NCBI GenBank assembly: GCA_900768515.1
Contig: CAAGDG010000097.1
Span: 1-64,000, forward strand
Origin: Lentisphaeria bacterium
GTDB taxonomy: Bacteria; Verrucomicrobiota; Lentisphaeria; Victivallales; Victivallaceae
DNA: 64,000 nucleotides
Reading direction: 5' to 3'
Positions 34,612 through 43,483 of the stretch are shown piece after piece. The translations under genes and the position numbers were made by a program. The first letter of the stretch is position 1. Each line of letters begins with the position of its first letter. The notes below the pieces were generated by a model. The model was given only the letters and a program-made list of their open reading frames with translations. It did no database searches and was not told where the DNA came from.

Positions 34612-36674
34612 TTGTTTGCCTTTCCTGATTGTTTGATTATTCGCCGGGATCGGAGAACGGTTCCGCCGTTTTCCGGTAGGCGGATATGATTGACGATTCC
34701 TGCTCCGTTCCAGAGCTCCTCGAGAGGGGCCGGAAGTGTTACATCGACCGGACGGGAGGTCAGGTTGACCAGAAAATAGTAGTCGGATTCCTTCCCCGAA
34801 CGTCTGGAAATTTTCACCTCCGGCGGCAATTGCGGCCAGAGTCGCTCCACTCCGCACCGTTTCGCGATCCGGCGGTAGAGGAACTCCAAAAATTCGTCTC
34901 CGGTGTCGGCGGCCAGATAGAGGGCTTCGCCCCGGCCGCAGCGGCGCCGAGTCAGCGCCGGGGTTCCGGCGAAGAAATCCCGGCCGTAGACAGCGAGGAC
35001 CTCGGCGCCTTCCGCGTGACAGTATTCGCAGCGCCGTTCCACCCGGAATTCGCTCTCCGTACCGTCTTCGTCCCGGTAGCGCAGAGTCTGAATGGTTGGG
35101 GGATCGAAGACGTCGATATCTTCGCTCCAGACGCCGAAGAGTTCGCGTAGGTCCCGACCGCCGGGGTTGCCGCCTTCGAAGCAGAGGTTATGTTCGTCCA
35201 CGCAGGCGGAGAGGTAGGTCATGACGATTGTGCCGCCGTTTTCGGTGAAGGTTCTCAGTCGCTCAGCCACTCCGGATTTAAGCATGAAGAGCATGGGCAG
35301 GATCAGAAGCCGGTAGTTTTTGAAATTGCATTCGCTGGAGATGACGTCGACGGGAATGTTCAATTTCCAGAAAGCGCGGTAGTGTGCCTTGACCGTCTCC
35401 AGAAGCCGTTGCTTCCGGGCGTCGCCCCACTGCGAACCGAATCCCAGCGTCGCTGACAGCGCCCAGCCGGATTCCCAGTCAAAGACCAATCCAACGGATG
35501 CCTCCCTGGTGCTGCCGCAGATCTCCGCCAGCCGGAGCAGCCGCTGTCCGTAACCGGCGACGCGCCGGAAGACAAGGGTTTCGGTTCCTCCGTCGTGTCC
35601 GACGACGGCGCCGTGGATTTTCTCGCAGCCGCCGCGACTCTTTCTCCACTGGAAGTACATGGTCCCGTCCGCCCCGTGGCCCAACGCAAGGAGCATTTCC
35701 CGCTCGAACTCTCCCGGGCGGCGCATCCGGCTGTAGGGTTTGTAGTTGGGCACGCCGGGACAGCATTCCAGAATCAGGAACGGCTTCTGTTTCATCGCGT
35801 AGTGCATGTCGTGAGTCATGCAGAGCTCCGCCGCCCGCTCCTCCGTTTCTCCGCAGTACCAGGTCGGATAGCTGTCATCGGATATGAAATCGCACTCCGA
35901 CGCAATTTTCCAGTAGTCGAGGTACGGGTAGAATCCCATCATGTTGGTGGTGACCGGCGCCCGGGAGTGTTTCCGAAGCTCGCCGATTTCAAATCGCAGA
36001 AAGTCGGCGATCTGCAGCGTATTGTACCGCCGGAACTCCAGCACGGCGGAATCGACGGAGTCGTCCAGGGGATTCACGTCGCGGAAGGTGCTGAAACGGT
36101 GCCCCCAGTGGGAGGACCACCAGCATTCGTTCAACCGTTCGACAGTCTGATACTTTTCCTCCAGAAAACGGTGGAAGCCCGCCAGACAATTTTCGCAGCA
36201 GCACTCCCCGGAAGGTTCATTCCCGACATGCCACCCCGCCAGGGCCGGGGCGTCGGAGTAGCGGCGGGCGAGCATTCCGATCCGTTCGGCGAGAAGCCGG
36301 CGGAAGATCGGAGAGGACCAGCAGTGATTGGCACGTCTGCCCCACGGTTCACGTTGTCCGGAACGGGAAACTCGGGCCGTTTCGGGATATTTCCGGTGAA
36401 GCCAGGCTGGCCGGGCCGCCGATGGTGTGGCCAGCAGGACGTTCATCCGGTTTTTCGCACACTGTTCCATGATTTCATCGAGCCACTCGAAAGTGCAGCG
36501 TCCCTCTTCCGGTTCCAGGTCGCTCCATGAGAAGACTCCGATAGTCAGGGTGTTGCATCCGGCTTTTTTCATCAGGCGGAAATCTTCCAGAATGATCTCC
36601 CCGCGATTTCTCCACTGTTCCGGATTGTAATCGCCTCCGTGGAGCAGATATGGGAAATGGTTTAAAATTGTCAT
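34608..36674 (-). CDS. GH42 beta-galactosidase
   Basis: Hydrolyses terminal beta-galactosides in the cytoplasm. 688 residues, the usual GH42 length. The start GGDYNPEQW is typical. The acid/base is E153 in [11 protein letters not shown], followed by the Cys cluster CCCENC that binds a structural zinc in many members. The nucleophile is probably E303 in FLILECCPG (the family form is LMEQxPG). A trimerisation domain follows from about 395 and a C-terminal beta domain from about 600. It is the first gene of the operon with the prepilin, GH18, SSS symporter and sialidase-like genes, transcribed divergently from an AraC regulator. Confidence 0.93.
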   Translation of the reverse strand: MTILNHFPYLLHGGDYNPEQWRNRGEIILEDFRLMKKAGCNTLTIGVFSWSDLEPEEGRCTFEWLDEIMEQCAKNRMNVLLATPSAARPAWLHRKYPETARVSRSGQREPWGRRANHCWSSPIFRRLLAERIGMLARRYSDAPALAGWHVGNEPSGECCCENCLAGFHRFLEEKYQTVERLNECWWSSHWGHRFSTFRDVNPLDDSVDSAVLEFRRYNTLQIADFLRFEIGELRKHSRAPVTTNMMGFYPYLDYWKIASECDFISDDSYPTWYCGETEERAAELCMTHDMHYAMKQKPFLILECCPGVPNYKPYSRMRRPGEFEREMLLALGHGADGTMYFQWRKSRGGCEKIHGAVVGHDGGTETLVFRRVAGYGQRLLRLAEICGSTREASVGLVFDWESGWALSATLGFGSQWGDARKQRLLETVKAHYRAFWKLNIPVDVISSECNFKNYRLLILPMLFMLKSGVAERLRTFTENGGTIVMTYLSACVDEHNLCFEGGNPGGRDLRELFGVWSEDIDVFDPPTIQTLRYRDEDGTESEFRVERRCEYCHAEGAEVLAVYGRDFFAGTPALTRRRCGRGEALYLAADTGDEFLEFLYRRIAKRCGVERLWPQLPPEVKISRRSGKESDYYFLVNLTSRPVDVTLPAPLEELWNGAGIVNHIRLPENGGTVLRSRRIIKQSGKANK

Positions 36675-36753
36675 ATCTCAAAAATTTTGCAATTGCTTTT
36701 TTATGGATTTTATATTTCTTTTAACATCGCAGGTTTAAATATTTTCTGCTATA

Positions 36754-36782
36754 GTTATACATAATTTTGACTTGAAAAACAA
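36754..36782 (-). promoter_or_regulatory. Promoter of the GH42 operon
   Basis: On the minus strand there is TTGTTT (36777-36782), a 17-base spacer and TATAAC (36754-36759). Its -35 shares a base with that of the divergent AraC promoter, so one bound regulator could affect both. Confidence 0.55.
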
Positions 36783-36800
36783 TACTGAATCTGTTATTTT
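36772..36800 (+). promoter_or_regulatory. Promoter of the AraC-type regulator
   Basis: TTGAAA (36772-36777), a 17-base spacer and TATTTT (36795-36800) lie 40 bases before the start codon. Confidence 0.55.
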
Positions 36801-36839
36801 AATTCCAAAGTTGTCTGTTTTCTGAAAAAAGGGGGGCGA

Positions 36840-37799
36840 ATGGCGGATATTTACTGGCCGGGGACCGAAGTCCCCATCGGGCAAATCAAACCGTATCTTC
36901 ACCGCTTTCTTGATGAATATTCCGGCGGCCGGATTCATTGCGCTTACGCCCAGCCGTTTCGTCCGGAGTACACGCAGGTGGATTATCTGTTCCGGCTGAT
37001 TTATGTCTTCGAGGGAAGATTTATCACCTCCGCCCCGTTCGACGGCAGAATCGAGGATCGGGAAATTGTCGGAGGCGAGTGTTTCGTCGGAGGAAGAGCA
37101 CATTGGGATCATGTCGACCTGGCGCATTGCTGCTGCAAAGCCATTTCGATCATCTTCACCCGCTACCATATCCGGCTGCTCTATTCGGAATTCAGAAACG
37201 GAGAAGTTCTGCAGCAGCCCTACAGCCATCTGCAGTATGAATCGCCGGTTCTGAAAAAAATGGCGGATGCCGTTGACGCGGTGCTGCTCAACCGGATCGC
37301 GTCTCAGCCCGCAGCCTCCGTTTCTCGTTCACTCCCGCTGCTGCTGCAGGCCACAATATTGGAACTGCTGCGGGAAATCGACCGCCTTTCGCTGCCGCAG
37401 TCGTCGCAGTATCCGCAGATTCTGAAAAGGGTCCTGTTCTATATGCAGGTGAACTTCTCTGCGAATATCAGCTGCAGTTCCATCTGTTCGGAGCTGCAGG
37501 TGAACCGCACTTACATTTCCACGCTTTTCCACCGCTTTGTCGGAATGGAGATGAAAAGCTATCTCTTAAAGCTGCGCATGGAGAAGTCCCTCCAGCTGTT
37601 GCGGCATTATCCGATGTCGATCGACGAGATCGCCGCGCAGTGCGGTTTCTCCTCTTCAAAATATTTTATCGCCTGTTTCAAGCGCTTTTACGGCGGTTCT
37701 CCGGGCAGTTTCCGCAAGGCCGCCAGACTTGCGGAAGAGAGTCCCCGGGACGCGAAGGGCGTATTCGGCGAGTTCTGGAAAAACCGCGAGTTCTTTTGA
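36840..37799 (+). CDS. AraC family transcriptional regulator
   Basis: A 319-residue sugar-responsive regulator. An N-terminal cupin-like sensing domain (about 10-150) is followed by the two helix-turn-helix motifs of the AraC fold (about 200-300): SCSSICSELQVNRTYISTLF and SIDEIAAQCGFSSSKYF, then FKRFYGGSPGSFR. It lies divergent from the GH42-prepilin-GH18-SSS-sialidase operon with overlapping promoters, so activation of that operon is the likely job. The ribosome site is a run of G (AAGGGGGG) close to the ATG. Confidence 0.93.
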   Translation: MADIYWPGTEVPIGQIKPYLHRFLDEYSGGRIHCAYAQPFRPEYTQVDYLFRLIYVFEGRFITSAPFDGRIEDREIVGGECFVGGRAHWDHVDLAHCCCKAISIIFTRYHIRLLYSEFRNGEVLQQPYSHLQYESPVLKKMADAVDAVLLNRIASQPAASVSRSLPLLLQATILELLREIDRLSLPQSSQYPQILKRVLFYMQVNFSANISCSSICSELQVNRTYISTLFHRFVGMEMKSYLLKLRMEKSLQLLRHYPMSIDEIAAQCGFSSSKYFIACFKRFYGGSPGSFRKAARLAEESPRDAKGVFGEFWKNREFF

Positions 37800-37825
37800 G
37801 GCAAGGCGACGTAAATGTCATACGC

Positions 37826-37852
37826 CCTTCCGGACTCTCCGCCTCCGGAAGG
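37826..37852. terminator. Hairpin between convergent genes
   Basis: A perfect 9-bp stem CCTTCCGGA/TCCGGAAGG (37826-37834 with 37844-37852) has a 9-base loop. It lies between the AraC gene and the convergent hypothetical gene. It lacks a T run, so it may be a weak bidirectional terminator. Confidence 0.35.
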
Positions 37853-37882
37853 TTCGAGCTCCCACGCTCCGCTCCGGCGGGG

Positions 37883-38593
37883 TCATTCAGGCAGGCGGAT
37901 TCCGGTCCACGGACAGAATTTCCAGCTCGCATCCGCCGGAACCCCATTCGGACAGAGCCGCGGAAGGAACAGGGAATTCAAAGGGAAATCCAGCTGCTTT
38001 TTCAACACCTTGTTGTTTTTCTGCCGCAGCTGGATCTCCAGCGATCCCGGAAGATAAGGATCGACGGTGCGTTTCCCGTTGACGTCGAGATCCTGAAAGA
38101 CGAAAAAGGTGAAATTGCGGCCCATGTTGCCCATCACGTTGGTGAGCAGCGGCGTGATGGATGCGATCAGAACTTCCAGGTCGGCCGGAAGATCCTGGAC
38201 CGGGCGGAGACGCTCGCGCCGACCCTCCTCCGGCTGGTAGAACACCTGCAGCCCCGAGGCGATCTGCTGCTGCTGGTAGAACCGGTAATTCCCCCGTTCA
38301 TTATCACACTGAAACACCGCCAGCAACGCATAGTTGCGCAACAGTTTGAGCGCGGTGTCGATGGACTGGGGATCGCTGCCGGTCGTGTTGCGGAAGATGT
38401 TGATCCAATACTCCTGCGGGATCCACCAGCCGATCGCAATATGATTTCCGCCGGGCGGAGAGAAGTTGAGCTGGGTTTCATGAACGAGATCCGGCAGATA
38501 TACTTTTTCCACCGGCAGCCGCTCCTGTGCCGCCACCGGCAGAAAAACGCACAGCGCCAGAGCCGGCGCCAGTATTCTCAAAAGATTGCTCAT
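37883..38593 (-). CDS. Secreted hypothetical protein
   Basis: 236 residues, not recognised. The start at 38593 gives a signal peptide (NLLRILAPALALCVFLPVAAQ with an AQ-E cleavage site). The mature part is mixed alpha/beta without obvious repeats. Notable stretches are GGNHIAIGWWIPQEYW, a KLLRNYALLAVFQCDNERG strand, a NVMGNMGRNFTFFVFQDLD segment and a final LPRLCPNGVPADASWKFCPWTG with two Cys that could pair. It is a single gene between an AraC regulator and dnaE. A periplasmic or surface location is likely; the function is unknown. Confidence 0.65.
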   Translation of the reverse strand: MSNLLRILAPALALCVFLPVAAQERLPVEKVYLPDLVHETQLNFSPPGGNHIAIGWWIPQEYWINIFRNTTGSDPQSIDTALKLLRNYALLAVFQCDNERGNYRFYQQQQIASGLQVFYQPEEGRRERLRPVQDLPADLEVLIASITPLLTNVMGNMGRNFTFFVFQDLDVNGKRTVDPYLPGSLEIQLRQKNNKVLKKQLDFPLNSLFLPRLCPNGVPADASWKFCPWTGIRLPE

Positions 38594-38750
38594 CGGCGAC
38601 CCCACATCCCGTCTCCCGGAAATAACAATAGCACTCTGCCGGAAGATTGCAAGTCCGGCTCCGTTTTTTTTGGCGGCCGGAGAAATCGTCCGGCCTCCTT
38701 TCCGGATCGGGAGGAGCCTCTTTTTTTCGACAGAAAACGGCGCCGCCGGG

Positions 38751-38779
38751 TTGAGAAAAAAGGCATGCGGCAGTATAAT
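38751..38779 (+). promoter_or_regulatory. Promoter of dnaE
   Basis: TTGAGA (38751-38756), a 17-base spacer and a perfect TATAAT (38774-38779) lie 41 bases before the dnaE start; AAGGAG follows at 38805-38810. Confidence 0.8.
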
Positions 38780-38820
38780 AACTATCATGACATTTTTTAT
38801 GACCAAGGAGTGTTTTTCCA

Positions 38821-41800
38821 ATGCCTTCCGATTTTGTTCATCTGCATTTGCATACCCATTACAGTTTGCTTGACGGCGCATGTACCGTGAACGGATTGGT
38901 CAAGCTGGCCCAGGAGATGGATATGCCGGCGGTGGCGATCACCGACCACGGCTACATGGGGGGAGTGGAGGAGTTTCACCAGGTGCTTTCCAAGGCCGGA
39001 ATCAATCCGATCATCGGGGTGGAGGCGTATGTCGCGCCGGGTGACCGGCGGGATTTCGATTCCGGCAAGCCCTTCAACCGCGGAGGATTCCACCTGATCC
39101 TGCTCAGCGAGAACGAGGCGGGGTACAAGAGTCTCTGCAAGATGATGTCCGCTGCGAACAAGGAGGGGTTCCACTACAAGCCGCGGGTGGACAAGGAGCT
39201 GCTGCGGGAGTACCGGGAAGGGCTGATCTGTTCGACCGCCTGCATCGGCAGCGAGATTTCACAGTATTTCCTGCAGGGGGACCCGAAGCGGGCGGAGAAG
39301 GCGCTCTTCGAATACCTCGACATTTTCGGGCGCGATCATTTCTTCGTGGAAATCATGGATCACGGCATGGAGGAGGAGCGGCGCTGCAACAAGTTCCTGA
39401 TCGATCTGGCCCGCCGCAACCAGCTGCCGCTGATCGCCACCAACGACGTCCACTACATGCGCCGGGAGGACGCCGAGGCGCACGAGATCATGCTCTGCAT
39501 CCAGACCGGGGCGCGGCTGGCGGAGAAACACTTCAAATTCTCCGGGCCGGACTACTATTTCAAAAGCGAACAGGAGATGAAGGAGCTGTTCCGGGAGATT
39601 CCGGAGGCGGTCACCAACACCCGGCTGATTGCGGAACGGTGCAGCATGAAGTTCCACTATGTTCCGGAGGTCAACCACTACCCGAAGTTCTACATGCCGG
39701 ACGGGCGTCTGGCCGATCGGAACGATCTGCGCGAGGTCTGCTTCGACAACATGGAGTACCGTTACGGATTCGACCCGCGCAAACTTTCGAGCTACACCGG
39801 GGAGCAGCAGAAGATCCTCGACCGGATGGAATATGAATTGAGCATCATCGAAAAGACCGGTTTCATCAGTTACTTCTTCGTGGTGTCCGACTTCATCCGC
39901 CACGCGAAGAAGGAGGGGATTCCGGTCGGACCGGGGCGGGGATCCGGCGCGGGATCGCTGGTCGCTTACCTGACATTGATCACCGACATCGATCCGCTTC
40001 GGTTCCACCTTTTTTTCGAACGGTTCCTGAATCCGGAGCGGGTCAGTCCGCCCGACTTCGACGTGGACTTCTGTGAAAAGCGGCGCGGCGAAGTGATCGA
40101 CTACGTGCGCGACAAGTACGGTTTCGACAGTGTCGCGCAGATCTGCACCTACGGATTGCTGAAGCCCAAAGCGGTGGTCAAGGATGTGGCGCGGGTGCTC
40201 GGATTCGACTTCGATTTCGGCAACCGGCTGACCAAGCTGATTCCGGACGACCCCAAGATGACGCTGGAGAAGGCGGTCGAGCAGTCCAAGGAGCTGGCGG
40301 CGCTGGTTGAAAGTGATCCGAATGTGGCGCGGGTGTTCAAATTCGCGAAGGTGCTTGAGGGGCTGAACCGGCAGGCCGGCATTCACGCCGCCGGCGTGAT
40401 CATCGGCGATCAGCGGCTGGACAATCTGGTGCCGCTGGCCCGGAGCGCCTCCGACAGCATGGTGGTGCCGTTTCCCGCGCACCCGTGCGAGGAGCTGGGG
40501 CTGCTCAAGATGGACTTCCTCGGGCTGCGCACCCTGACCATCATCAAGAATGCGCTCGACATGATCCGGAAGAATCACGGCATCGACCTCGACATGATGA
40601 AGATTCCGCTCGACGACCCCAAGACGTTCGAGATGCTCCAGCGCGGGGACACGGTGGCGGTCTTCCAGCTGGAATCCGGCGGAATGCAGAACCTCTGTCG
40701 CTCCTTCGGCGTGGAGACGCTGGAACACATCATTGCGCTCCTGGCGATCTACCGGCCGGGGCCGATGCAGTTCATTCCCGACTTCATCGCCCGGAAGAAG
40801 GGGGAGGCGGAGATCATCTACGACCATCCGCTGATGGAGGATTGCCTCAAGGAGACCTACGGGATCATGCTCTACCAGGAGCAGATCATGCAGGTGGTGC
40901 AGGTGCTGGCCGGCTTCACGCTGGGCGGCGCGGACATCCTGCGCCGTGCGATCGGCAAGAAAAAGGTCGATGTGCTGGCCAAGCAGAAGGAGAAGTTCTT
41001 CAAAGGGTGCAAGGAGACCAACAACATCGACGAGAAGCTGGCCGACCAGATCTGGGAGAAGATCAAATTGTTCGCGGGATACGGGTTCAACAAGTCGCAT
41101 TCGGCGGCCTACGGGTTCGTCTGCTATCAGACCGCGTATCTGAAGGCGAACTATCCGGTGGAGTTCATGGCGGCGGTACTGACCAGCGAACTGGAGTCCG
41201 CCGATCAGATCGCGTTTCTGATCAACGCCTGCAAGGAGATGGGGATCAAGGTGCTGCCGCCCGATGTGAACTCCTCCGAAATCAGTTTTTCGGTCGACAA
41301 CGGCTGCATCCGGTTCGGACTCGGCGCCATCAAAGGGGTCGGAGAGGTCGCTGCGACGAAGATCATCGAGAGCCGCAATGCGGAGGGGAAGTTCGAGAGC
41401 TTCCTCGACTTCTGCGAGCGGTGCGGCGCCGATGTCAACTCCCGGATGCTCGAACATCTGACCCGGGCGGGGGCGCTTGACGGGCTCGGGCTGCGCCGTT
41501 CGCAGATTCTGGCCACCGCCGAGCCGATGATGGCGTTTGCGGCCGGGCGGGCGAGGGACCGGGCCAGCGGGCAGGGGTCGCTCTTCGATCTGCTGGACGG
41601 CGGGGAGAGCGCGGAAGCCTGCAGCGTGCCGATTCCGGACATTCCGGAGTTCGACTCCGACGAGATTCTCAAGAGCGAGAAGGAGCTGCTCGGGTTCTAC
41701 GTGACCGGCCATCCGCTGGACCGGCATGCCGGGTTGGTCCGCACCTTCGCATCGCATCCGATTCGTTCGCTCGGCACGCTCAAGGACAACACGCAGGTGC

Positions 41801-42372
41801 GCCTGACCGGGATGGTCGGCGGTTTTACCAGCAAATTCAGCAAGAATTCCGGGAAACCGTTCGGCGTTCTGCAGCTGGAGGATCTCGACTCCTCGATCGA
41901 ATGCATGCTCTACGAACGGGCGCTGAACGCGGTCAACAGCGCGGGAATCGTACTGGAACCCGGCGTTCCGCTGCTGCTGGAGGCGACGGTCAGCAAGCGC
42001 GACGAGTCGGAAAATCCCCGGGTGATCGTCGAACGGCTGATGCCGCTGGAGGAGGCGCCGCTCCATTTTACCGAACGGCTCCACGTGCATCTGTACGCCG
42101 ACCGGATCGGGAATGGAACGGTCCGCGAACTGGCGGAGATCTTCGGCCGCTACCCCGGCGACGCGGAACTGGTCTTCTGCGTGGTCGGGCGGGATGATTC
42201 GGTCACTTTCATCGAGGCGCGGGGACGGGGGGTGAGCGTCGCCCCGGAACTGCTCGCCGAGATCGACCGTGTGCTCGGAACGGGAAACTACCGGCTGAAG
42301 GCGCGTTCCTACGACCCGCCGCCGCGCCGGGCGTGGAACCGGGAGAAGGCCGCTGCTCCGGCCGGACAGTAA
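38821..42372 (+). CDS. dnaE: DNA polymerase III alpha subunit
   Basis: The replicative polymerase catalytic subunit, 1183 residues. The N-terminal PHP domain (about 1-270) begins HLHTHYSLLDGACTV with ITDHGYMGG. In the palm, the catalytic Asp pair is in PDFDVDFCEKRRGEVIDYV (D414, D416), and GPGRGSGAGSLVAYL is the conserved upstream block. Fingers and the tandem helix-hairpin-helix region follow, then an OB-fold at about 985-1065 (VRLTGMVGGFTSKFSKNSGKPF). The C-terminal tail binds the tau subunit in the family. The length and lack of an exonuclease insertion mark DnaE rather than PolC. It is monocistronic with its own promoter and terminator. Confidence 0.98.
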   Translation: MPSDFVHLHLHTHYSLLDGACTVNGLVKLAQEMDMPAVAITDHGYMGGVEEFHQVLSKAGINPIIGVEAYVAPGDRRDFDSGKPFNRGGFHLILLSENEAGYKSLCKMMSAANKEGFHYKPRVDKELLREYREGLICSTACIGSEISQYFLQGDPKRAEKALFEYLDIFGRDHFFVEIMDHGMEEERRCNKFLIDLARRNQLPLIATNDVHYMRREDAEAHEIMLCIQTGARLAEKHFKFSGPDYYFKSEQEMKELFREIPEAVTNTRLIAERCSMKFHYVPEVNHYPKFYMPDGRLADRNDLREVCFDNMEYRYGFDPRKLSSYTGEQQKILDRMEYELSIIEKTGFISYFFVVSDFIRHAKKEGIPVGPGRGSGAGSLVAYLTLITDIDPLRFHLFFERFLNPERVSPPDFDVDFCEKRRGEVIDYVRDKYGFDSVAQICTYGLLKPKAVVKDVARVLGFDFDFGNRLTKLIPDDPKMTLEKAVEQSKELAALVESDPNVARVFKFAKVLEGLNRQAGIHAAGVIIGDQRLDNLVPLARSASDSMVVPFPAHPCEELGLLKMDFLGLRTLTIIKNALDMIRKNHGIDLDMMKIPLDDPKTFEMLQRGDTVAVFQLESGGMQNLCRSFGVETLEHIIALLAIYRPGPMQFIPDFIARKKGEAEIIYDHPLMEDCLKETYGIMLYQEQIMQVVQVLAGFTLGGADILRRAIGKKKVDVLAKQKEKFFKGCKETNNIDEKLADQIWEKIKLFAGYGFNKSHSAAYGFVCYQTAYLKANYPVEFMAAVLTSELESADQIAFLINACKEMGIKVLPPDVNSSEISFSVDNGCIRFGLGAIKGVGEVAATKIIESRNAEGKFESFLDFCERCGADVNSRMLEHLTRAGALDGLGLRRSQILATAEPMMAFAAGRARDRASGQGSLFDLLDGGESAEACSVPIPDIPEFDSDEILKSEKELLGFYVTGHPLDRHAGLVRTFASHPIRSLGTLKDNTQVRLTGMVGGFTSKFSKNSGKPFGVLQLEDLDSSIECMLYERALNAVNSAGIVLEPGVPLLLEATVSKRDESENPRVIVERLMPLEEAPLHFTERLHVHLYADRIGNGTVRELAEIFGRYPGDAELVFCVVGRDDSVTFIEARGRGVSVAPELLAEIDRVLGTGNYRLKARSYDPPPRRAWNREKAAAPAGQ

Positions 42373-42389
42373 CCCAGAACAGAAAATAC

Positions 42390-42437
42390 AAGTGCGGCTC
42401 CCGGCCGGTGAAGCGGGGGAGCCGCACTTTCTTTTTT
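42390..42437 (+). terminator. Intrinsic terminator of dnaE
   Basis: A 13-bp perfect stem (42390-42402 with 42417-42429) is followed by a T-rich run to 42437. Confidence 0.9.
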
Positions 42438-42438
42438 C

Positions 42439-42474
42439 AGCGGGATCCCGGGCGGTTTTTCCCGGGATCCCGCT
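42439..42474. repeat. Perfect 14-bp hairpin in the dnaE downstream gap
   Basis: AGCGGGATCCCGGG (42439-42452) pairs perfectly with CCCGGGATCCCGCT (42461-42474) across an 8-base loop. It follows the dnaE terminator by one base and precedes the stop of a convergent gene. There is no T run on either strand after the stem, so it is not a classic terminator. Confidence 0.7.
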
Positions 42475-42485
42475 GTTTCGCCGGT

Positions 42486-43466
42486 TCAGGAACGGGGGGT
42501 TCCGGCGGTTTTATTCTCAGAACCCGTTTCCCGTTCCCCCTCCACCGTGAGGCGGATGGAACGGAACTCCACTTTTCCGGCAGGACCGAAGTTTGCCGGT
42601 TCGAACGAAAAGGTGGTGGCCCCGTCCGGAATCTGATAGACCCGTTCACAGTTGCGCCAGTCGGACGTGCCGGAGGCGTGGAACGTCTCCGGCCACGGTC
42701 CGACGCCGTTGTACTTGGCGTCGTGGAAGCGGACCGCGATTCGGGCGTCTTTCCAGTCGGCGTCGCCGTGAAGCACGTCTGTGACCTTCATTTTCATGGA
42801 GAGCTTCAGCGCGCCCCACTCCGGACGGACCGGAACGTGCATGCGGTGGCTGCCCCGTCCGTCGATGGTCAGATCGACCGTGCCGTCGGGGTTGACGGTG
42901 GCGTGTACCGGCGCTTTGTCGATCCCCTCCGGGGCGATGCCGCCGGGATTGGGGGCGAGCAGGAGATTCTCCGGCGCGGGTGTGAGCACCAGATTGCGGA
43001 ACTCCATGGTTCCCGAGGCGCCGAAGTGGGAAGGTTCGACCAGCAGGATCTCCGCGTTGGGCGGAACGTCGTAAACCCGGCTGCAGTGCTGGGCCGGATG
43101 GGTTCCGGAGACGCCGAAAACCGTCGGCCAGCCGCCGGTCTGTTTCCAATGGCGGTCGAAAAAACGCAGCGCGAGCCGACCGTTTTTCCAGTCCTCGTTG
43201 CCCGGGACCAGGTTTTCCGGCTTCAGTTCGGCGCTGAGGTAAAGCCTGCGAAGTTCCGGCGTGATGTACACCGTGTACTGGACCGAGCCGGGCCGGGTGA
43301 ATTTCAGGTTGAGTTTCCCGTCGTCGCTTTCGGTGACTTCGACTCCCTCCGGCAGTTTCCGTCCTTCGGGAGCGCCTCCGGGAACCGTGTGGGCGAGCAG
43401 CAGATTCTCCGCGCCGGAGAGTGTGATTCCGGCCAGGGCGAACAGGGCGAGCAGTTGAAGTTTCAT
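42486..43466 (-). CDS. Secreted protein with two tandem beta-sandwich domains
   Basis: 326 residues, not assigned to a named family. A signal peptide (KLQLLALFALAGITLSGA) is followed by two similar modules of about 145 residues, beginning ENLLLAHTVPGG (about 20) and ENLLLAPNPGGI (about 167). Shared blocks are the pairs DWKNGRLALRFFD / DWKDARIAVRFHD, GPWPETFHASGT / GGWPTVFGVSGT and SRVYDVPPNAE / ERVYQIPDGAT. The fold pattern suggests carbohydrate-binding-like jelly rolls. It lies 17 bases after the GH2 gene, so it may help that enzyme bind or display glycans. No catalytic residues are evident. Confidence 0.7.
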   Translation of the reverse strand: MKLQLLALFALAGITLSGAENLLLAHTVPGGAPEGRKLPEGVEVTESDDGKLNLKFTRPGSVQYTVYITPELRRLYLSAELKPENLVPGNEDWKNGRLALRFFDRHWKQTGGWPTVFGVSGTHPAQHCSRVYDVPPNAEILLVEPSHFGASGTMEFRNLVLTPAPENLLLAPNPGGIAPEGIDKAPVHATVNPDGTVDLTIDGRGSHRMHVPVRPEWGALKLSMKMKVTDVLHGDADWKDARIAVRFHDAKYNGVGPWPETFHASGTSDWRNCERVYQIPDGATTFSFEPANFGPAGKVEFRSIRLTVEGERETGSENKTAGTPRS

Positions 43467-43483
43467 CGATTGCCTCCGAAGTT

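Noticed and set aside
36675..36839. Search for AraC direct repeats like those at 53289-53322
   Set aside because: Only short AT-rich similarities were found; none is long enough to propose as a site.
39259..42090. A 943-codon minus-strand open frame inside dnaE
   Set aside because: The plus strand encodes an unmistakable DNA polymerase III alpha subunit; the antisense frame has no recognisable domain.
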